A stretch of 55,023 nt of DNA. It comes from an uncultured Eubacteriales bacterium (GTDB taxonomy: Bacteria; Bacillota; Clostridia; Oscillospirales; CAG-272). The stretch is taken from assembly GCA_900546315.1 (NCBI GenBank), contig URCP01000006.1:1-55023 (forward strand), written 5' to 3'. The notes under the pieces are model-generated. The model did not search any database, was not told the origin of the DNA, and saw only the letters and a list, made by a program, of their open reading frames with translations. A program made the translations under genes and the position numbers. Of this stretch, positions 1 to 8,195 are shown piece after piece; position 1 is the stretch's first letter, and the number at the start of each line of letters is the position of its first letter.

Positions 1-572
1 TGGTCTTCGATACCGAGGTCTACTCCAACACCGGCGGACAGGCATCCAAGGCCTCCAACATCGGTCAGGTCGCGCAGTTCGCCGCAGCGGGCAAGGCAAT
101 AGGCAAGAAGAATCTCGCTGAGATCGCGATGTCCTACGGCTACGTCTATGTCGCACAGATCGCTATGGGCGCCGACATGAACCAGACGCTGAAGGCTCTC
201 GCTGAGGCTGAGGCTTATCCGGGACCGTCCATCGTCATCGGCTACGCACCCTGCGAAATGCACGGTGTCAAGGGCGGCATGACCAACTGCCAGCTCGAGA
301 TGAAGCGCGCCGTTGACGCCGGTTACTGGCAGATGTTCCGCTTCAACCCGTCTCTCAAGGTTGAAGGCAAGAACCCCTTCACTCTCGACTCCAAGGAGCC
401 GACCGCAAGCTATGTCGACTTCATCAAGTCCGAGACCCGTTACAGCCGCCTCGCACTCGCGTTCCCGGAGCGCGCGGATATGCTCTTCGGCAAGGCCGAG
501 AAGAACGCTAAGGCTAAGTACGAGAGACTCAAGAAGCTCGTTACGCTTTACGCACCGGACGAAGAGAAGTAA
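1..572 (+). CDS. nifJ: Pyruvate:ferredoxin oxidoreductase, C-terminal part (partial)
   Basis: This is the 3' end of a homodimeric pyruvate:ferredoxin (flavodoxin) oxidoreductase, which converts pyruvate and CoA to acetyl-CoA and CO2 and passes electrons to ferredoxin. The frame is open from base 3 with no start in the window. The first residues read VFDTEVYSNTGGQASK, the TPP/Mg-binding segment of the PFOR catalytic domain. They are followed by the family's MSYGYVYVAQIAMG stretch and the C-terminal block around GYWQMFRFNP and GKNPFTLDSKEP. About 189 of the usual 1,150-1,200 residues are visible and the C-terminus appears complete. A strong terminator follows. Reduced ferredoxin from this enzyme could feed the NfnAB pair encoded at 48.9-51.2 kb. 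The family assignment is very secure. Confidence 0.95.
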   Translation, partial: VFDTEVYSNTGGQASKASNIGQVAQFAAAGKAIGKKNLAEIAMSYGYVYVAQIAMGADMNQTLKALAEAEAYPGPSIVIGYAPCEMHGVKGGMTNCQLEMKRAVDAGYWQMFRFNPSLKVEGKNPFTLDSKEPTASYVDFIKSETRYSRLALAFPERADMLFGKAEKNAKAKYERLKKLVTLYAPDEEK

Positions 573-606
573 TTTCTCAGGGTTACGGTTTAACTGAACA
601 GAAGAA

Positions 607-655
607 CTCCGGCAGACTTCATACGAGGTCTGCCGGAGCTTTTATTCTGTTTTGT
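607..655 (+). terminator. Rho-independent terminator after PFOR
   Basis: A perfect 11-bp inverted repeat (607-617 with 628-638, CTCCGGCAGAC / GTCTGCCGGAG) is followed by a T-rich run, TTTATTCTGTTTT. It sits 35 bases after the PFOR stop codon. Confidence 0.9.
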
Positions 656-657
656 TT

Positions 658-1374
658 TCAGGCGCGTTCTTTTCTGTAAAAAAAGATGAGTGGGAGCGCG
701 AGAATCATGTAATACTGATATGAATCGTGCCAGTACCCATTGACACCGTACAAAGCGCCAACAAGCGAAAACACGCAGAAAGCAAGATATATGAGACATT
801 GGTATCTTCTGTCCCTGACCAAATAAAACAGTACACCCATTATAACCATACCAACGCCTCTGCGTATAACAAGCGGTGACATCAACAGCACACGCGCCGC
901 GTTCTTTATAATATCCATAGAAATACTATCAGGGATGGCAATGATATCCGGTTCAATATAAAAAACAGCGGTGGCAACCGAAATGATCAGCGCGGTGATG
1001 AGGACAAGCATATATGTCAGCACACTTTTCTTATCCTTTGCTTTCATCGCGCAGGATACTCGCGAGATGATATAAATAAACACCGACATCCAGAAAAATA
1101 TTCCGAAAATATTGTCTTCCCAGAACAGTATTTCCACTTTGCTCACAGCACAATACAAAACATACGCGACACCATAAACAATTCCGGATAAGTACGCGGC
1201 AATCACAATCCTAATCTTCTTTTCAGACCGTCGCATAATCTCCGCAAGCGCGAAAACAAGAAGCGGTACGGCAATACGACTGAGTTTCAGTGAAATCAGA
1301 TTCATGGCGAAGCGGTTTGAGAATTCAAGATGTCTGTCAAATATGCCATTCGCTATAAGCGTAATAAACGCCAA
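658..1374 (-). CDS. Multi-pass integral membrane protein, possibly TraX-like
   Basis: The product is up to 238 residues and very hydrophobic, with about six predicted membrane spans and short charged loops such as RRSEKK and KAKDKK. The segment RIAVPLLVFALAEIMRR and the C-terminal YYMILALPLIFFY resemble the spacing of TraX-family (acyltransferase-like) membrane proteins, but the match is weak and the C-terminal tail is shorter than usual. No clear Shine-Dalgarno precedes the first ATG, so translation may start at an internal Met such as residue 24 (MNLISLK). It converges on PFOR and ends 20 bases from that gene's terminator. It appears to be a single-gene unit. The function is not known to me; the membrane protein call is firm and the family call is tentative. 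Confidence 0.6.
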   Translation of the reverse strand: MAFITLIANGIFDRHLEFSNRFAMNLISLKLSRIAVPLLVFALAEIMRRSEKKIRIVIAAYLSGIVYGVAYVLYCAVSKVEILFWEDNIFGIFFWMSVFIYIISRVSCAMKAKDKKSVLTYMLVLITALIISVATAVFYIEPDIIAIPDSISMDIIKNAARVLLMSPLVIRRGVGMVIMGVLFYLVRDRRYQCLIYLAFCVFSLVGALYGVNGYWHDSYQYYMILALPLIFFYRKERA

Positions 1375-1438
1375 CGTCTATATCAGAGTAGTAGATATCG
1401 TCGGATTTACGCTAACACCTTGACAATAGCTGGCATTA

Positions 1439-1454
1439 TGCTAATTGATTAGCA
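1439..1454. promoter_or_regulatory. Short palindrome upstream of the membrane-protein gene
   Basis: TGCTAAT-TG-ATTAGCA is a perfect 7+7 palindrome 65 bases upstream of the 658-1374 start, in an AT-rich region. It could be an operator for that gene. I see no other support for this. Confidence 0.3.
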
Positions 1455-1598
1455 ACATATAATCCAGGCAACTCATTTCACTGATAGTATATCACACATT
1501 TTCCGCATTGTCAATGTAAATTTTGATATATTGTCGTAATTCACAATTGCAATCTATCGTCTTGAAAAGAACGTCAATTTATACATTGTCCACTCACT

Positions 1599-1628
1599 GG
1601 GTAATAACTGAATTAACAGTTATTACCC
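1599..1628. repeat. 30-bp perfect inverted repeat downstream of the AraC gene
   Basis: GGGTAATAACTG (1599-1610) and CAGTTATTACCC (1617-1628) are exact reverse complements around a 6-base loop. The repeat lies 36 bases past the AraC stop codon on the minus strand. The T-run expected of a classic terminator is missing on either strand, so it is either a factor-assisted terminator or a protein site. Confidence 0.5.
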
Positions 1629-1663
1629 GTGACACGCTTCATCGTAGTCCACAGGTTTTATTT

Positions 1664-2605
1664 TCACTGTATGTGTTTTCCTATATCTTTTTTGTATTCC
1701 CTCGGAGTCACTCCAACCGATTCAGCGAATACACGGTTGAATGTGCGGATCGATGAAAACCCGCTCTCAAGTGCTATCTGTGACACGGTCATATCTGCCC
1801 GGCAGAGAAGCCGCAGCGCCTTGGCAACCCGCAAATTTCTCTGATGCTCGGTCAATGTGAAGCCGGTATTGCGTCTGATCAGCAGTGACAGATACTGTGT
1901 TGAAATGCCTATCTCACGCGCGGCTTTTTCTGTTGAAAAGTCGCAGTCGTCATAATGCGCGTCAAGATACAACATTATCCGTTGAAACAACTGATCTCCG
2001 GAAGATTGTTCGGCGTTCTCACCGTATCCGGTATGCTCCATGTGGAACAATATCATGGCGCGGATGATCTCGGTATAATAGTCACGCAAATCAGCATTTA
2101 TAGCGCTTCTTATCATCTCGTCCATGCATACAGCCGGATCGTTGTCTGACAGACATCGACCGCTTCGTACATCATTTATCAGCGACGACATTAGTGCCTC
2201 AAAGAACAACCGATCGTCACCTGTATATTGAAAAAAAGGAGTTTCAGGAACTGCTCGAGAAAGGTTTTTGCTGGTAAACTCCAGTATATACGCCGGAACT
2301 ATAAAATAGAACTTCTCACATTCTGCAATCTTTCTATATCCATGAGCCTGGTATGGAAATGCTATAGACGCACCTCCACTCTCAAGAACCATACTCCTTC
2401 CGTTGACCATCACTTCCTCGCGCCCGGAAATAATATAAATGAACTCAACGGCGGTATGAAAATGATCTGGAAAATCGTAGCTTGCGCTGATTCCAATCCT
2501 ATTATGTGATTCCCTCGGGTTCTCATAATACGCTTTCACACTGTTCACCTCAGATAAATTATAGCATAGTTCCGGAAATATTTCAACATAATTTTGTGTT
2601 TTCAT
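1664..2605 (-). CDS. AraC-family transcriptional regulator
   Basis: The 313-residue protein has the standard two-part AraC layout. The N-terminal ~140 residues form a cupin-like sensing domain (FPDHFHTAVEFIYIISGREE, then HGYRK). The C-terminal ~100 residues are the double helix-turn-helix, with STEKAAREIGISTQYLSLLIRR as the first HTH and VSQIALESGFSSIRTFNRVF as the second, ending in the diagnostic GVTPREYKK. It is transcribed divergently from the solute-binding lipoprotein at 2721, with 115 bases between them. Such pairs are usually regulator and target. Direct repeats fitting an AraC dimer lie in that gap. The inducer is unknown but probably a carbohydrate, given the neighbouring sugar-type binding proteins and GH28-like genes. 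Confidence 0.92.
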   Translation of the reverse strand: MKTQNYVEIFPELCYNLSEVNSVKAYYENPRESHNRIGISASYDFPDHFHTAVEFIYIISGREEVMVNGRSMVLESGGASIAFPYQAHGYRKIAECEKFYFIVPAYILEFTSKNLSRAVPETPFFQYTGDDRLFFEALMSSLINDVRSGRCLSDNDPAVCMDEMIRSAINADLRDYYTEIIRAMILFHMEHTGYGENAEQSSGDQLFQRIMLYLDAHYDDCDFSTEKAAREIGISTQYLSLLIRRNTGFTLTEHQRNLRVAKALRLLCRADMTVSQIALESGFSSIRTFNRVFAESVGVTPREYKKDIGKHIQ

Positions 2606-2608
2606 TAA

Positions 2609-2643
2609 TTTGGCTGATTTTCACAGTATATTTGGCTTGTTTT
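2609..2643 (+). promoter_or_regulatory. Candidate AraC-type direct-repeat site next to the SBP promoter
   Basis: TTTGGCTGATTTT (2609-2621) and TTTGGCTTGTTTT (2631-2643) are direct repeats identical at 11 of 13 positions and offset by 22 bases, about two helical turns. The second abuts a possible -35 (TTGCCT, 2643-2648), 18 bases before TATATA (2667-2672). That placement would suit an AraC activator of the gene at 2721. Confidence 0.5.
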
Positions 2644-2720
2644 TGCCTTGTGAATGTGGTATTATTTATATATGAATTCAGATTGTCAATAAAAATCTAC
2701 TTTTATTACCGGAGGCTATC

Positions 2721-4133
2721 ATGAAAAGAAAAATCAGTCTTATACTCGCGTCTGTTCTGGCTGTCAGCACACTTTTCTCGTGCGGCGACAACACAACGGA
2801 TGAACAGACGGCGGATCAGACGACCGATACGGTCTCTGATGAAACTAGCGCCGCCGACCCTTTCGCAGGAGTTGACCTCGGCGGTTTTACTCTCCGCGTA
2901 TTAAACACACGGGGGCGTCTGTGGAACACAATGTCGGTTCTCGATTACGAAGAGATAACAGGCGACAGCGTGAACGACGCCATATACAACCGGAACCGTC
3001 TGGCTGAAAAGGATCTCAATTTCACTCTTGAAATCACTGAATCTCCGAGCGACGACACACAGGTGGATTTCCGGAAAGTAGCCGCCGCGGGTGAGGACGC
3101 CTACGACGCTGTATTCCTGATGACGGATAATCTCTCATCGAACATCGCGAACGGATATCTGATGAACTTACTTGATGTCAGCTCGATAGATATCGGCAAC
3201 CCGTGGTGGGACACCAATTTCAATGAAAATCTGGTAATGAACAAATCGCTATACAGCGCGAGCAGCCCGGCTCACCTGATGAGCTTTGACATGACCGTCG
3301 CCTGTTATTTCAACAAAGCGCTTCTCGAGCGCAACGGGATAACAGCGCCATATGACCTTGTCAGGGACGGTAAATGGACATATGACGAGATGCTGAAAAT
3401 CATGGTCCAGTGCATGAACCTGAACGGAGACGAGAAATACTCCGACGATGACGGAATGAACTCGACATTCGGATGCTCCACCTTCGATGGATGGATCGGC
3501 GTTCTGTCAACAACTGCCGGCAGTCTCGTCAAACTCGACAACAACGATATGCCATATTTCGCCGGAGCGGACGAGAAATTCTATGACGCGATAGACAAGC
3601 TCGCGACGGTGTTCAGTGGAGACGGTCACACTGCCGGAAAAGGAACCAACTATGCCAAATTCTTTATGACCGGGCGCGCGGCTTTCTGTGTCATGTCAAT
3701 CGGAAACGCTCATATCTTCCGTGAAATGAATGATGAGTATGGCATTCTCCCGACTCCGAAATTTGACACTTCGGATAATTACAAATCCATGATGGGTTCA
3801 GCGATAATGTTCTCGATTCCCTCAACGAGTCAGAATGCCGAAAAAACCGGTGCCGCTTACGATGCTCTCTCATACTATTCCTACAGGGATGTTATGCCGG
3901 TATATTACATTTCTCTCTGCTATAAGGGACTTCGCGACAACGACTCTGTGGATATGCTTGAGATCGTTTCCAGTGCCCGCGCCGCTGACCTCGGAAGAGT
4001 TTACGGCTGGTCATTTGATTTTCTGAACTCTATCGGCGGAGCCATTCTCAAAGGCAAGCCGGACACTGCCTCCTCTCTCGAAAAAGCAAAAAACAAGATC
4101 ATCGATAAGATCGAAAAATCAATAGAAAATTAA
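2721..4133 (+). CDS. Extracellular solute-binding lipoprotein (ABC-type, family 1-like)
   Basis: A 470-residue secreted lipoprotein. The signal peptide MKRKISLILASVLAVSTLFSC has lipobox LFSC with the lipidated Cys at 21, followed by a Thr/Asp/Glu-rich linker. The body has features of carbohydrate-type ABC binding proteins: RNRLAEKDLNFTLEI, YDAVFLMTDN, WWDTNFNENL, YFNKALLERNGI and KWTYDEMLKIM. Shine-Dalgarno CCGGAGGC lies 8 bases before the ATG. A terminator follows the stop, so it is monocistronic. No permease or ATPase genes are near, so it is an orphan binding protein that would have to dock with permeases encoded elsewhere. It is a distant paralogue of 5461-6909, with the same start, the same linker style and shared motifs. 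The ligand cannot be read from sequence. Confidence 0.88.
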   Translation: MKRKISLILASVLAVSTLFSCGDNTTDEQTADQTTDTVSDETSAADPFAGVDLGGFTLRVLNTRGRLWNTMSVLDYEEITGDSVNDAIYNRNRLAEKDLNFTLEITESPSDDTQVDFRKVAAAGEDAYDAVFLMTDNLSSNIANGYLMNLLDVSSIDIGNPWWDTNFNENLVMNKSLYSASSPAHLMSFDMTVACYFNKALLERNGITAPYDLVRDGKWTYDEMLKIMVQCMNLNGDEKYSDDDGMNSTFGCSTFDGWIGVLSTTAGSLVKLDNNDMPYFAGADEKFYDAIDKLATVFSGDGHTAGKGTNYAKFFMTGRAAFCVMSIGNAHIFREMNDEYGILPTPKFDTSDNYKSMMGSAIMFSIPSTSQNAEKTGAAYDALSYYSYRDVMPVYYISLCYKGLRDNDSVDMLEIVSSARAADLGRVYGWSFDFLNSIGGAILKGKPDTASSLEKAKNKIIDKIEKSIEN

Positions 4134-4185
4134 ACCTCCCGCGCCGTGATTCCCATTCATAACTCCCCAAAACCGAAAAACAATA

Positions 4186-4217
4186 ACTACAGGACTTCCA
4201 CAGTCCTGTAGTTTTTT
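4186..4217 (+). terminator. Terminator after the first solute-binding protein
   Basis: A perfect 11-bp stem ACTACAGGACT / AGTCCTGTAGT (4186-4196 with 4202-4212) with a 5-base loop runs into TTTTTT. Confidence 0.92.
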
Positions 4218-4232
4218 ATTCCGAGGTCAAAA

Positions 4233-4604
4233 ATGTTCGAAGAAATAATAAAATCGATATCAACAATAGCGTTCCTCGTCTGCACGCTGTTTCTCGGCAG
4301 TATCGCGCCGTCAGAACCGTCGCCGGAGAACGAGCCGTCGGGCGGGATTTCCGACTATGACGCCACCGAGTGCGCTGTCACTGATGCCACAACCGAGAAT
4401 GACTTCTCGCTTGTCGGAGTCTGGGACGGTTTCGGCGTCAGGTATGAGTTTACGTCGTCCGGAAAGCTAATTGTCGGGAACACAGTCAGAAAATACGAGT
4501 ACTCAGACGGCATCCTCATGGTCGACGGCAAAGATGGTAAACTCGAGATACTCAATGATCGGGTAATACACCTCGACGGGAGAACACTCTACCGCATGAA
4601 ATAG
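4233..4604 (+). CDS. Small exported or membrane-anchored protein of unknown function
   Basis: The 123-residue product has an N-terminal hydrophobic segment (about residues 6-26, IKSISTIAFLVCTLFLGSIA). This is followed by an acidic Pro/Ser/Thr linker and a compact C-terminal domain. The C-terminal pattern LVGVWDGFGVRYEFTSSGKL ... YEYSDGILMVDGKDGKLEI resembles the small beta-barrel domains of DUF5640-type secreted proteins in Clostridia. GAGGT lies 5 bases before the ATG, directly after the preceding terminator, so it needs its own promoter or read-through. It converges on the uridine phosphorylase gene with 2 bases between the stops. The exported-protein call is reasonable; no function is claimed. 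Confidence 0.65.
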   Translation: MFEEIIKSISTIAFLVCTLFLGSIAPSEPSPENEPSGGISDYDATECAVTDATTENDFSLVGVWDGFGVRYEFTSSGKLIVGNTVRKYEYSDGILMVDGKDGKLEILNDRVIHLDGRTLYRMK

Positions 4605-4606
4605 GC

Positions 4607-5368
4607 TCAGACAAGCGCCCTCGCCGCCATGACGGCGACCTTCGCGGCGGAAAGCTCATCCTTCGGGTTGCTCCCGTCCATCGGCAGCCCGGCGGCGGCA
4701 ATCTCCTGATTCCAGAGCGACCTGAGCACCGCTCCGGCGCGTATGCCGAGGCAGGACGACACACAGAACAGCGCCGCCGTCTCCATCTCCGACGCGAGAG
4801 CTCCTCCCGCGATATACGCCCTCCACTTATTTTTCAGCTCATCTGCTATCGGCATACGCTCCGGCGAATGCTGACCGTAAAACGAGTCCTTGCAGTGGAC
4901 GATGCCGGTATGCGAAACGAGACCGAGCGCTCCGGCGGCTCTCCTGAGCGCGTCTGTAACCTCAAAATCCGCCGCGGCGGGAAACTCCACCGGCAGATAT
5001 TCCCTCGATGTACCCTCGGCACGGATCGCGGACGACGCTATCACGATGTCCTCCGCGCGGACATTCTTATTCATCCCGCCGCAGGTGCCGATACGTATTA
5101 TCGTCCGGACGCCCGCCATGTAAAGCTCCTCGACGCAGATCGCGGTCGACGGTCCGCCGATGCCGTGAGACATGATGATTATCCTTTTCCCGTCAATCTT
5201 TGCCGAATAAGACGTATACTCGCGGTTCGACGCGAGCGGCGACAGCTCCTCGCACAACGCGGCAATATGCCTGACCCTCCCCGGATCCCCGCAGATGAGC
5301 GCGAGCGGCGCGCCGTCAGACGGTGATATTCCGATATGGAATAATTTTTCTTTGTTGTTCACTACCAT
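4607..5368 (-). CDS. udp: Uridine phosphorylase (nucleoside phosphorylase family)
   Basis: A 253-residue member of the NP-I nucleoside phosphorylase family, which splits uridine with phosphate to uracil and ribose-1-phosphate in pyrimidine salvage. Family landmarks in order are ICGDPGRV (phosphate loop), SHGIGGPSTAICVEEL, IRIGTCGG (phosphate/ribose contact), the KDSFYGQHSPE region, and EMETAALF (ribose-binding Glu-Met-Glu). This combination fits uridine phosphorylase better than purine phosphorylase. The start is supported by GGAGG 8 bases upstream and by a full-consensus promoter at 5389-5417. Length is normal for the family. It is a stand-alone unit. Confidence 0.9.
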   Translation of the reverse strand: MVVNNKEKLFHIGISPSDGAPLALICGDPGRVRHIAALCEELSPLASNREYTSYSAKIDGKRIIIMSHGIGGPSTAICVEELYMAGVRTIIRIGTCGGMNKNVRAEDIVIASSAIRAEGTSREYLPVEFPAAADFEVTDALRRAAGALGLVSHTGIVHCKDSFYGQHSPERMPIADELKNKWRAYIAGGALASEMETAALFCVSSCLGIRAGAVLRSLWNQEIAAAGLPMDGSNPKDELSAAKVAVMAARALV

Positions 5369-5388
5369 AAAATCATCCTCCGATACTG

Positions 5389-5417
5389 ATTATATCAGAA
5401 AACAGCGGATTTGTCAA
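5389..5417 (-). promoter_or_regulatory. Sigma-A-type promoter of udp
   Basis: On the minus strand TTGACA (5412-5417) and TATAAT (5389-5394) are separated by exactly 17 bases, a perfect consensus promoter about 20 bases before the udp start codon. Confidence 0.88.
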
Positions 5418-5424
5418 GCAAAAT

Positions 5425-5452
5425 AAGTTCCCGATCCGAAGACCGGGAACTT
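5425..5452 (-). terminator. Terminator after the second solute-binding protein
   Basis: The 9-bp stem AAGTTCCCG / CGGGAACTT (5425-5433 with 5444-5452) is followed on the minus strand by TTATTTT. It ends the 9284-5461 operon just before the udp promoter. Confidence 0.85.
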
Positions 5453-5460
5453 TCTTATTA

Positions 5461-6909
5461 TCAGCCGCAGGACTCGATTATCTCGCCAATCTTCTGGTTT
5501 GCCTTGCTCTCTATCTTTGCATACTTCGTCACAAGCTCGTTCTTCTTTCTGTCACACATGCTCCAGAGCGTTTCGCTTATGCCGAGACTGCTGTATACCA
5601 TTCCGAGATCGTAGACGATTCCGTCAAATATCAGATCGAGCATCTCCGCGCTGTCCTCGTCATACGTGTGCTTCACTTTGCAGGTCACCTCATAGTAGTT
5701 GTAAAGCACTTCCTCAGACGCGCTCGAGAGCGCCTCGAGCATGAATCCCGAGAAATCCGGCTCAGGCGTAGTCACCGGCACGCTGAACAGCATTCCGTAG
5801 ACATCCGCCATGCTTAGATACTTGCTCTGATTCTCGTCATATTTCGGGAACGGGCAAACACCGTAGTTGAAATCACACTTTTCCGAACGCGATTTCAGAG
5901 AGTGCGGGAACGACGTCGTGAACAGCACCTGTTTGCTTGCAAAAAGATTGCTCGCGACAGAGTTGAAGTCATAATCAACCTTGCTCTTCAGATCCTGACA
6001 ATAGAAACCGTCCGCGACAAGGTCAAGCGCCCTGTCGAGAGCATTCACGTTCCGCTCGCTGTCCATAACGATTTTCGGCTTTCCATCGATATTCTCCACC
6101 ATCCTTCCGCCGAAACCGAACAGAAGCGCCTCGCACCCGTGCGGGGAATCGAAACCTATTCCCCAGTTGTCCTCAATCGACATCTGTCCGTCGCTGTTGA
6201 GGTCAACATAGACCGTCTTTGTGTACTGACTCATGGTATCGTAGGTCCACTTACCCTCACGAACCTTGCCTATGACGTCGTCAAGACCGTAAGCCTCAAC
6301 CATATCACGATTATATATCATTATATACACGCGGTTCTTGTCGCGCAGGGAGAAGTCGCTCGACGTGAAATACAGGCTCTTCCCGACAGAGAGCGCCTCG
6401 TTTACGTCCGGATTCCAGTACGTCTTGTCGAAATCGATGTACTTTATGTCGTTCAGGTTATAGAAATACCCGTTGACGGTCGGTGTTCCAATACTCCTTA
6501 CCTCATTGAACGCGAGATCATACAGGTCCTCCTGAGCGAGAACCGCCTTCTGAAGCTCAGTCTGAGGCTCGTTCACGAGCGTCTGGGTGATCTTGACATT
6601 GTATTTGTCCTCGATTTTCGTGTTGCGGCGGAAGACTGCGTCGTTCACGATATCGCCGTTCTCGCTCTCGGCATAAATCTCAAAGTTGTTGAATTGTGTG
6701 TACGTCGGATCCTCGCGCCCAAGCACGCGGAACTCGCGTCCCTCCCAGTCGGTGTCCGGAAGCTCGCAGACCTTTGACATATCAACCGTACTATCTTCGC
6801 CGACCGACTCGGTGCTGTCGGTCGTATCCTTCGTTTCGGGTGTGACGGCTGTCTCGCCGCAGCCGACAAGAAGCGCCGCCAAAATCAGTATCGAAATAAA
6901 CCTCTTCAT
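5461..6909 (-). CDS. Extracellular solute-binding lipoprotein (second copy)
   Basis: The 482-residue lipoprotein has signal peptide MKRFISILILAALLVGC with lipobox LVGC and Cys 17, then a Thr/Asp-rich linker. Its body shares the layout of the 2721 protein, including DAVFRRNTKIEDKYNVKI, DLAFNEVRSIG, YWNPDVNEAL, IYNRDMVEAYGL and KWTYDTMSQYTK. It is the third gene of a minus-strand operon: its ATG overlaps the GH28 gene's TGA (ATGA, 6906-6909), and GAGGGAGAG precedes it. Pairing with two beta-helix carbohydrate-active proteins suggests an oligosaccharide ligand such as a pectin or other uronic-acid-containing fragment. This is inference, and no transporter membrane subunits are nearby. Confidence 0.88.
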   Translation of the reverse strand: MKRFISILILAALLVGCGETAVTPETKDTTDSTESVGEDSTVDMSKVCELPDTDWEGREFRVLGREDPTYTQFNNFEIYAESENGDIVNDAVFRRNTKIEDKYNVKITQTLVNEPQTELQKAVLAQEDLYDLAFNEVRSIGTPTVNGYFYNLNDIKYIDFDKTYWNPDVNEALSVGKSLYFTSSDFSLRDKNRVYIMIYNRDMVEAYGLDDVIGKVREGKWTYDTMSQYTKTVYVDLNSDGQMSIEDNWGIGFDSPHGCEALLFGFGGRMVENIDGKPKIVMDSERNVNALDRALDLVADGFYCQDLKSKVDYDFNSVASNLFASKQVLFTTSFPHSLKSRSEKCDFNYGVCPFPKYDENQSKYLSMADVYGMLFSVPVTTPEPDFSGFMLEALSSASEEVLYNYYEVTCKVKHTYDEDSAEMLDLIFDGIVYDLGMVYSSLGISETLWSMCDRKKNELVTKYAKIESKANQKIGEIIESCG

Positions 6910-8189
6910 ATCGTCTCTCCCTCAAATCCATATTTTCCCGTACAATTCATAATCCGTGCCCCTCCGTCCCAGAGCTTCGCTCTCTCCTCGTCACAGAGGA
7001 TTCTCAGATTCTCAAAGATCAGTTCATTTATATTGCTTGCCTCGCAGAGATACCTTCCGCGCATATTCTTCACGTTTTCAGTCATTTCAAAAGGACTGTC
7101 GATGATCCTGAAATCGCAGTTTCTCAGCGTTATCCCGCTGACCGTGTCCCTATGAGCGGCGTTCATCCGCAGACTGCCCATACACCAAGCACGGTAGTTT
7201 TCTATCGTGATATCGCGGACGTTCGCGCCGTTTCCCTCCCAAATTATGACCGGATAGCTGACCCCATACGCGGAAACACCAGAAAAATTCACGTCCTCGA
7301 TATTCACGCGCCCGTGTCCGTCGAAATCTGTCTGGAAACACATTCCCGCCTCGCCCCTCTCGAGAGTGAGGTTCGACGCGCGGACATGACGTATAGTCCC
7401 CTGACCGACCCCGACACGGAACAGACACGCCGACGACGCGAGAGTGCAGTTCGTTATCGTCACATACTCGCAGGCAGTAATTTTCTTCTTTATCACGCGG
7501 TGCGCGCAGCCGCGGATTGCTATAGCGTCGTCTCCGGTGTCGATGACGCAGTCTGAAACCGTCACGTGACGGCAGGTGTCGATATCTATGCCGTCAGTGT
7601 TCGCGTGTGTCTTGTCATTGAATACCCGGAGCCCCTGTATAGTAACGTTCTCACAACCGAGCAGGAACAGTCCCCAGCAAGGCATATTTGTAAGCTTCAC
7701 GTCGCGAACCGTCACATCGTCGCACTCGATAAAGCATACGAGCTGTCCCGGACGCATAACCTTCGGGTCTTTCGCAAGCGCAAGACCATCCTTCCAGTAA
7801 TATCTCGGACGTATGTCAGGCTCGCCGTAAAAGGCATCTCCGCTCCCATCAATCGTTCCGGTTCCGGTAATCGCCGTTCCGGTCGTCTCGTGCACGATGA
7901 TAAGATGCTTTCCGACCCACATTTCGGCGTCGCAGCCGTAGTTCTGCGGATAGGCATCGAGCGCGTTGTAATCGTTCATGTCCGCGCTCGCCTTCAGGAC
8001 CGAACCGTGCTCAAGATGTAACTCGACATTGTCCCTCAGCCATATCGTTCCGGTGAGGAAAACGCCGGGCGGCACAGTGACCCGCCCGCCGCCTGACGCG
8101 TTGCAGTCATCTATCGCGCGCTGTATTTCCGCCGTACAGAGCACTTTCCCGCCGGGAACGGCTCCGCGGTCTGTTATATCGATGTTCAT
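6906..8189 (-). CDS. Glycoside hydrolase family 28-like protein (polygalacturonase fold)
   Basis: A 427-residue right-handed beta-helix protein. GH28 enzymes hydrolyse alpha-linked galacturonic acid in pectin. Visible motifs are AIQRAID-like EIQRAIDDC with GGGRVTVPPGVFLTG at the N-terminus, NTDGIDID (about residues 197-204, two catalytic Asp) and TGDDAIAI (about 218-225). The usual GHG motif with its His is replaced by a CLFRVGVGQG stretch near residue 255, so specificity or activity may be altered. There is no signal peptide, so it probably acts in the cytoplasm on imported oligomers. I chose the ATG at 8189 (GGAG 9 bases upstream) over the TTG at 8195 that abuts the previous stop codon. It is the middle gene of the operon. 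Confidence 0.88.
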   Translation of the reverse strand: MNIDITDRGAVPGGKVLCTAEIQRAIDDCNASGGGRVTVPPGVFLTGTIWLRDNVELHLEHGSVLKASADMNDYNALDAYPQNYGCDAEMWVGKHLIIVHETTGTAITGTGTIDGSGDAFYGEPDIRPRYYWKDGLALAKDPKVMRPGQLVCFIECDDVTVRDVKLTNMPCWGLFLLGCENVTIQGLRVFNDKTHANTDGIDIDTCRHVTVSDCVIDTGDDAIAIRGCAHRVIKKKITACEYVTITNCTLASSACLFRVGVGQGTIRHVRASNLTLERGEAGMCFQTDFDGHGRVNIEDVNFSGVSAYGVSYPVIIWEGNGANVRDITIENYRAWCMGSLRMNAAHRDTVSGITLRNCDFRIIDSPFEMTENVKNMRGRYLCEASNINELIFENLRILCDEERAKLWDGGARIMNCTGKYGFEGETI

Positions 8190-8195
8190 TTTCAA

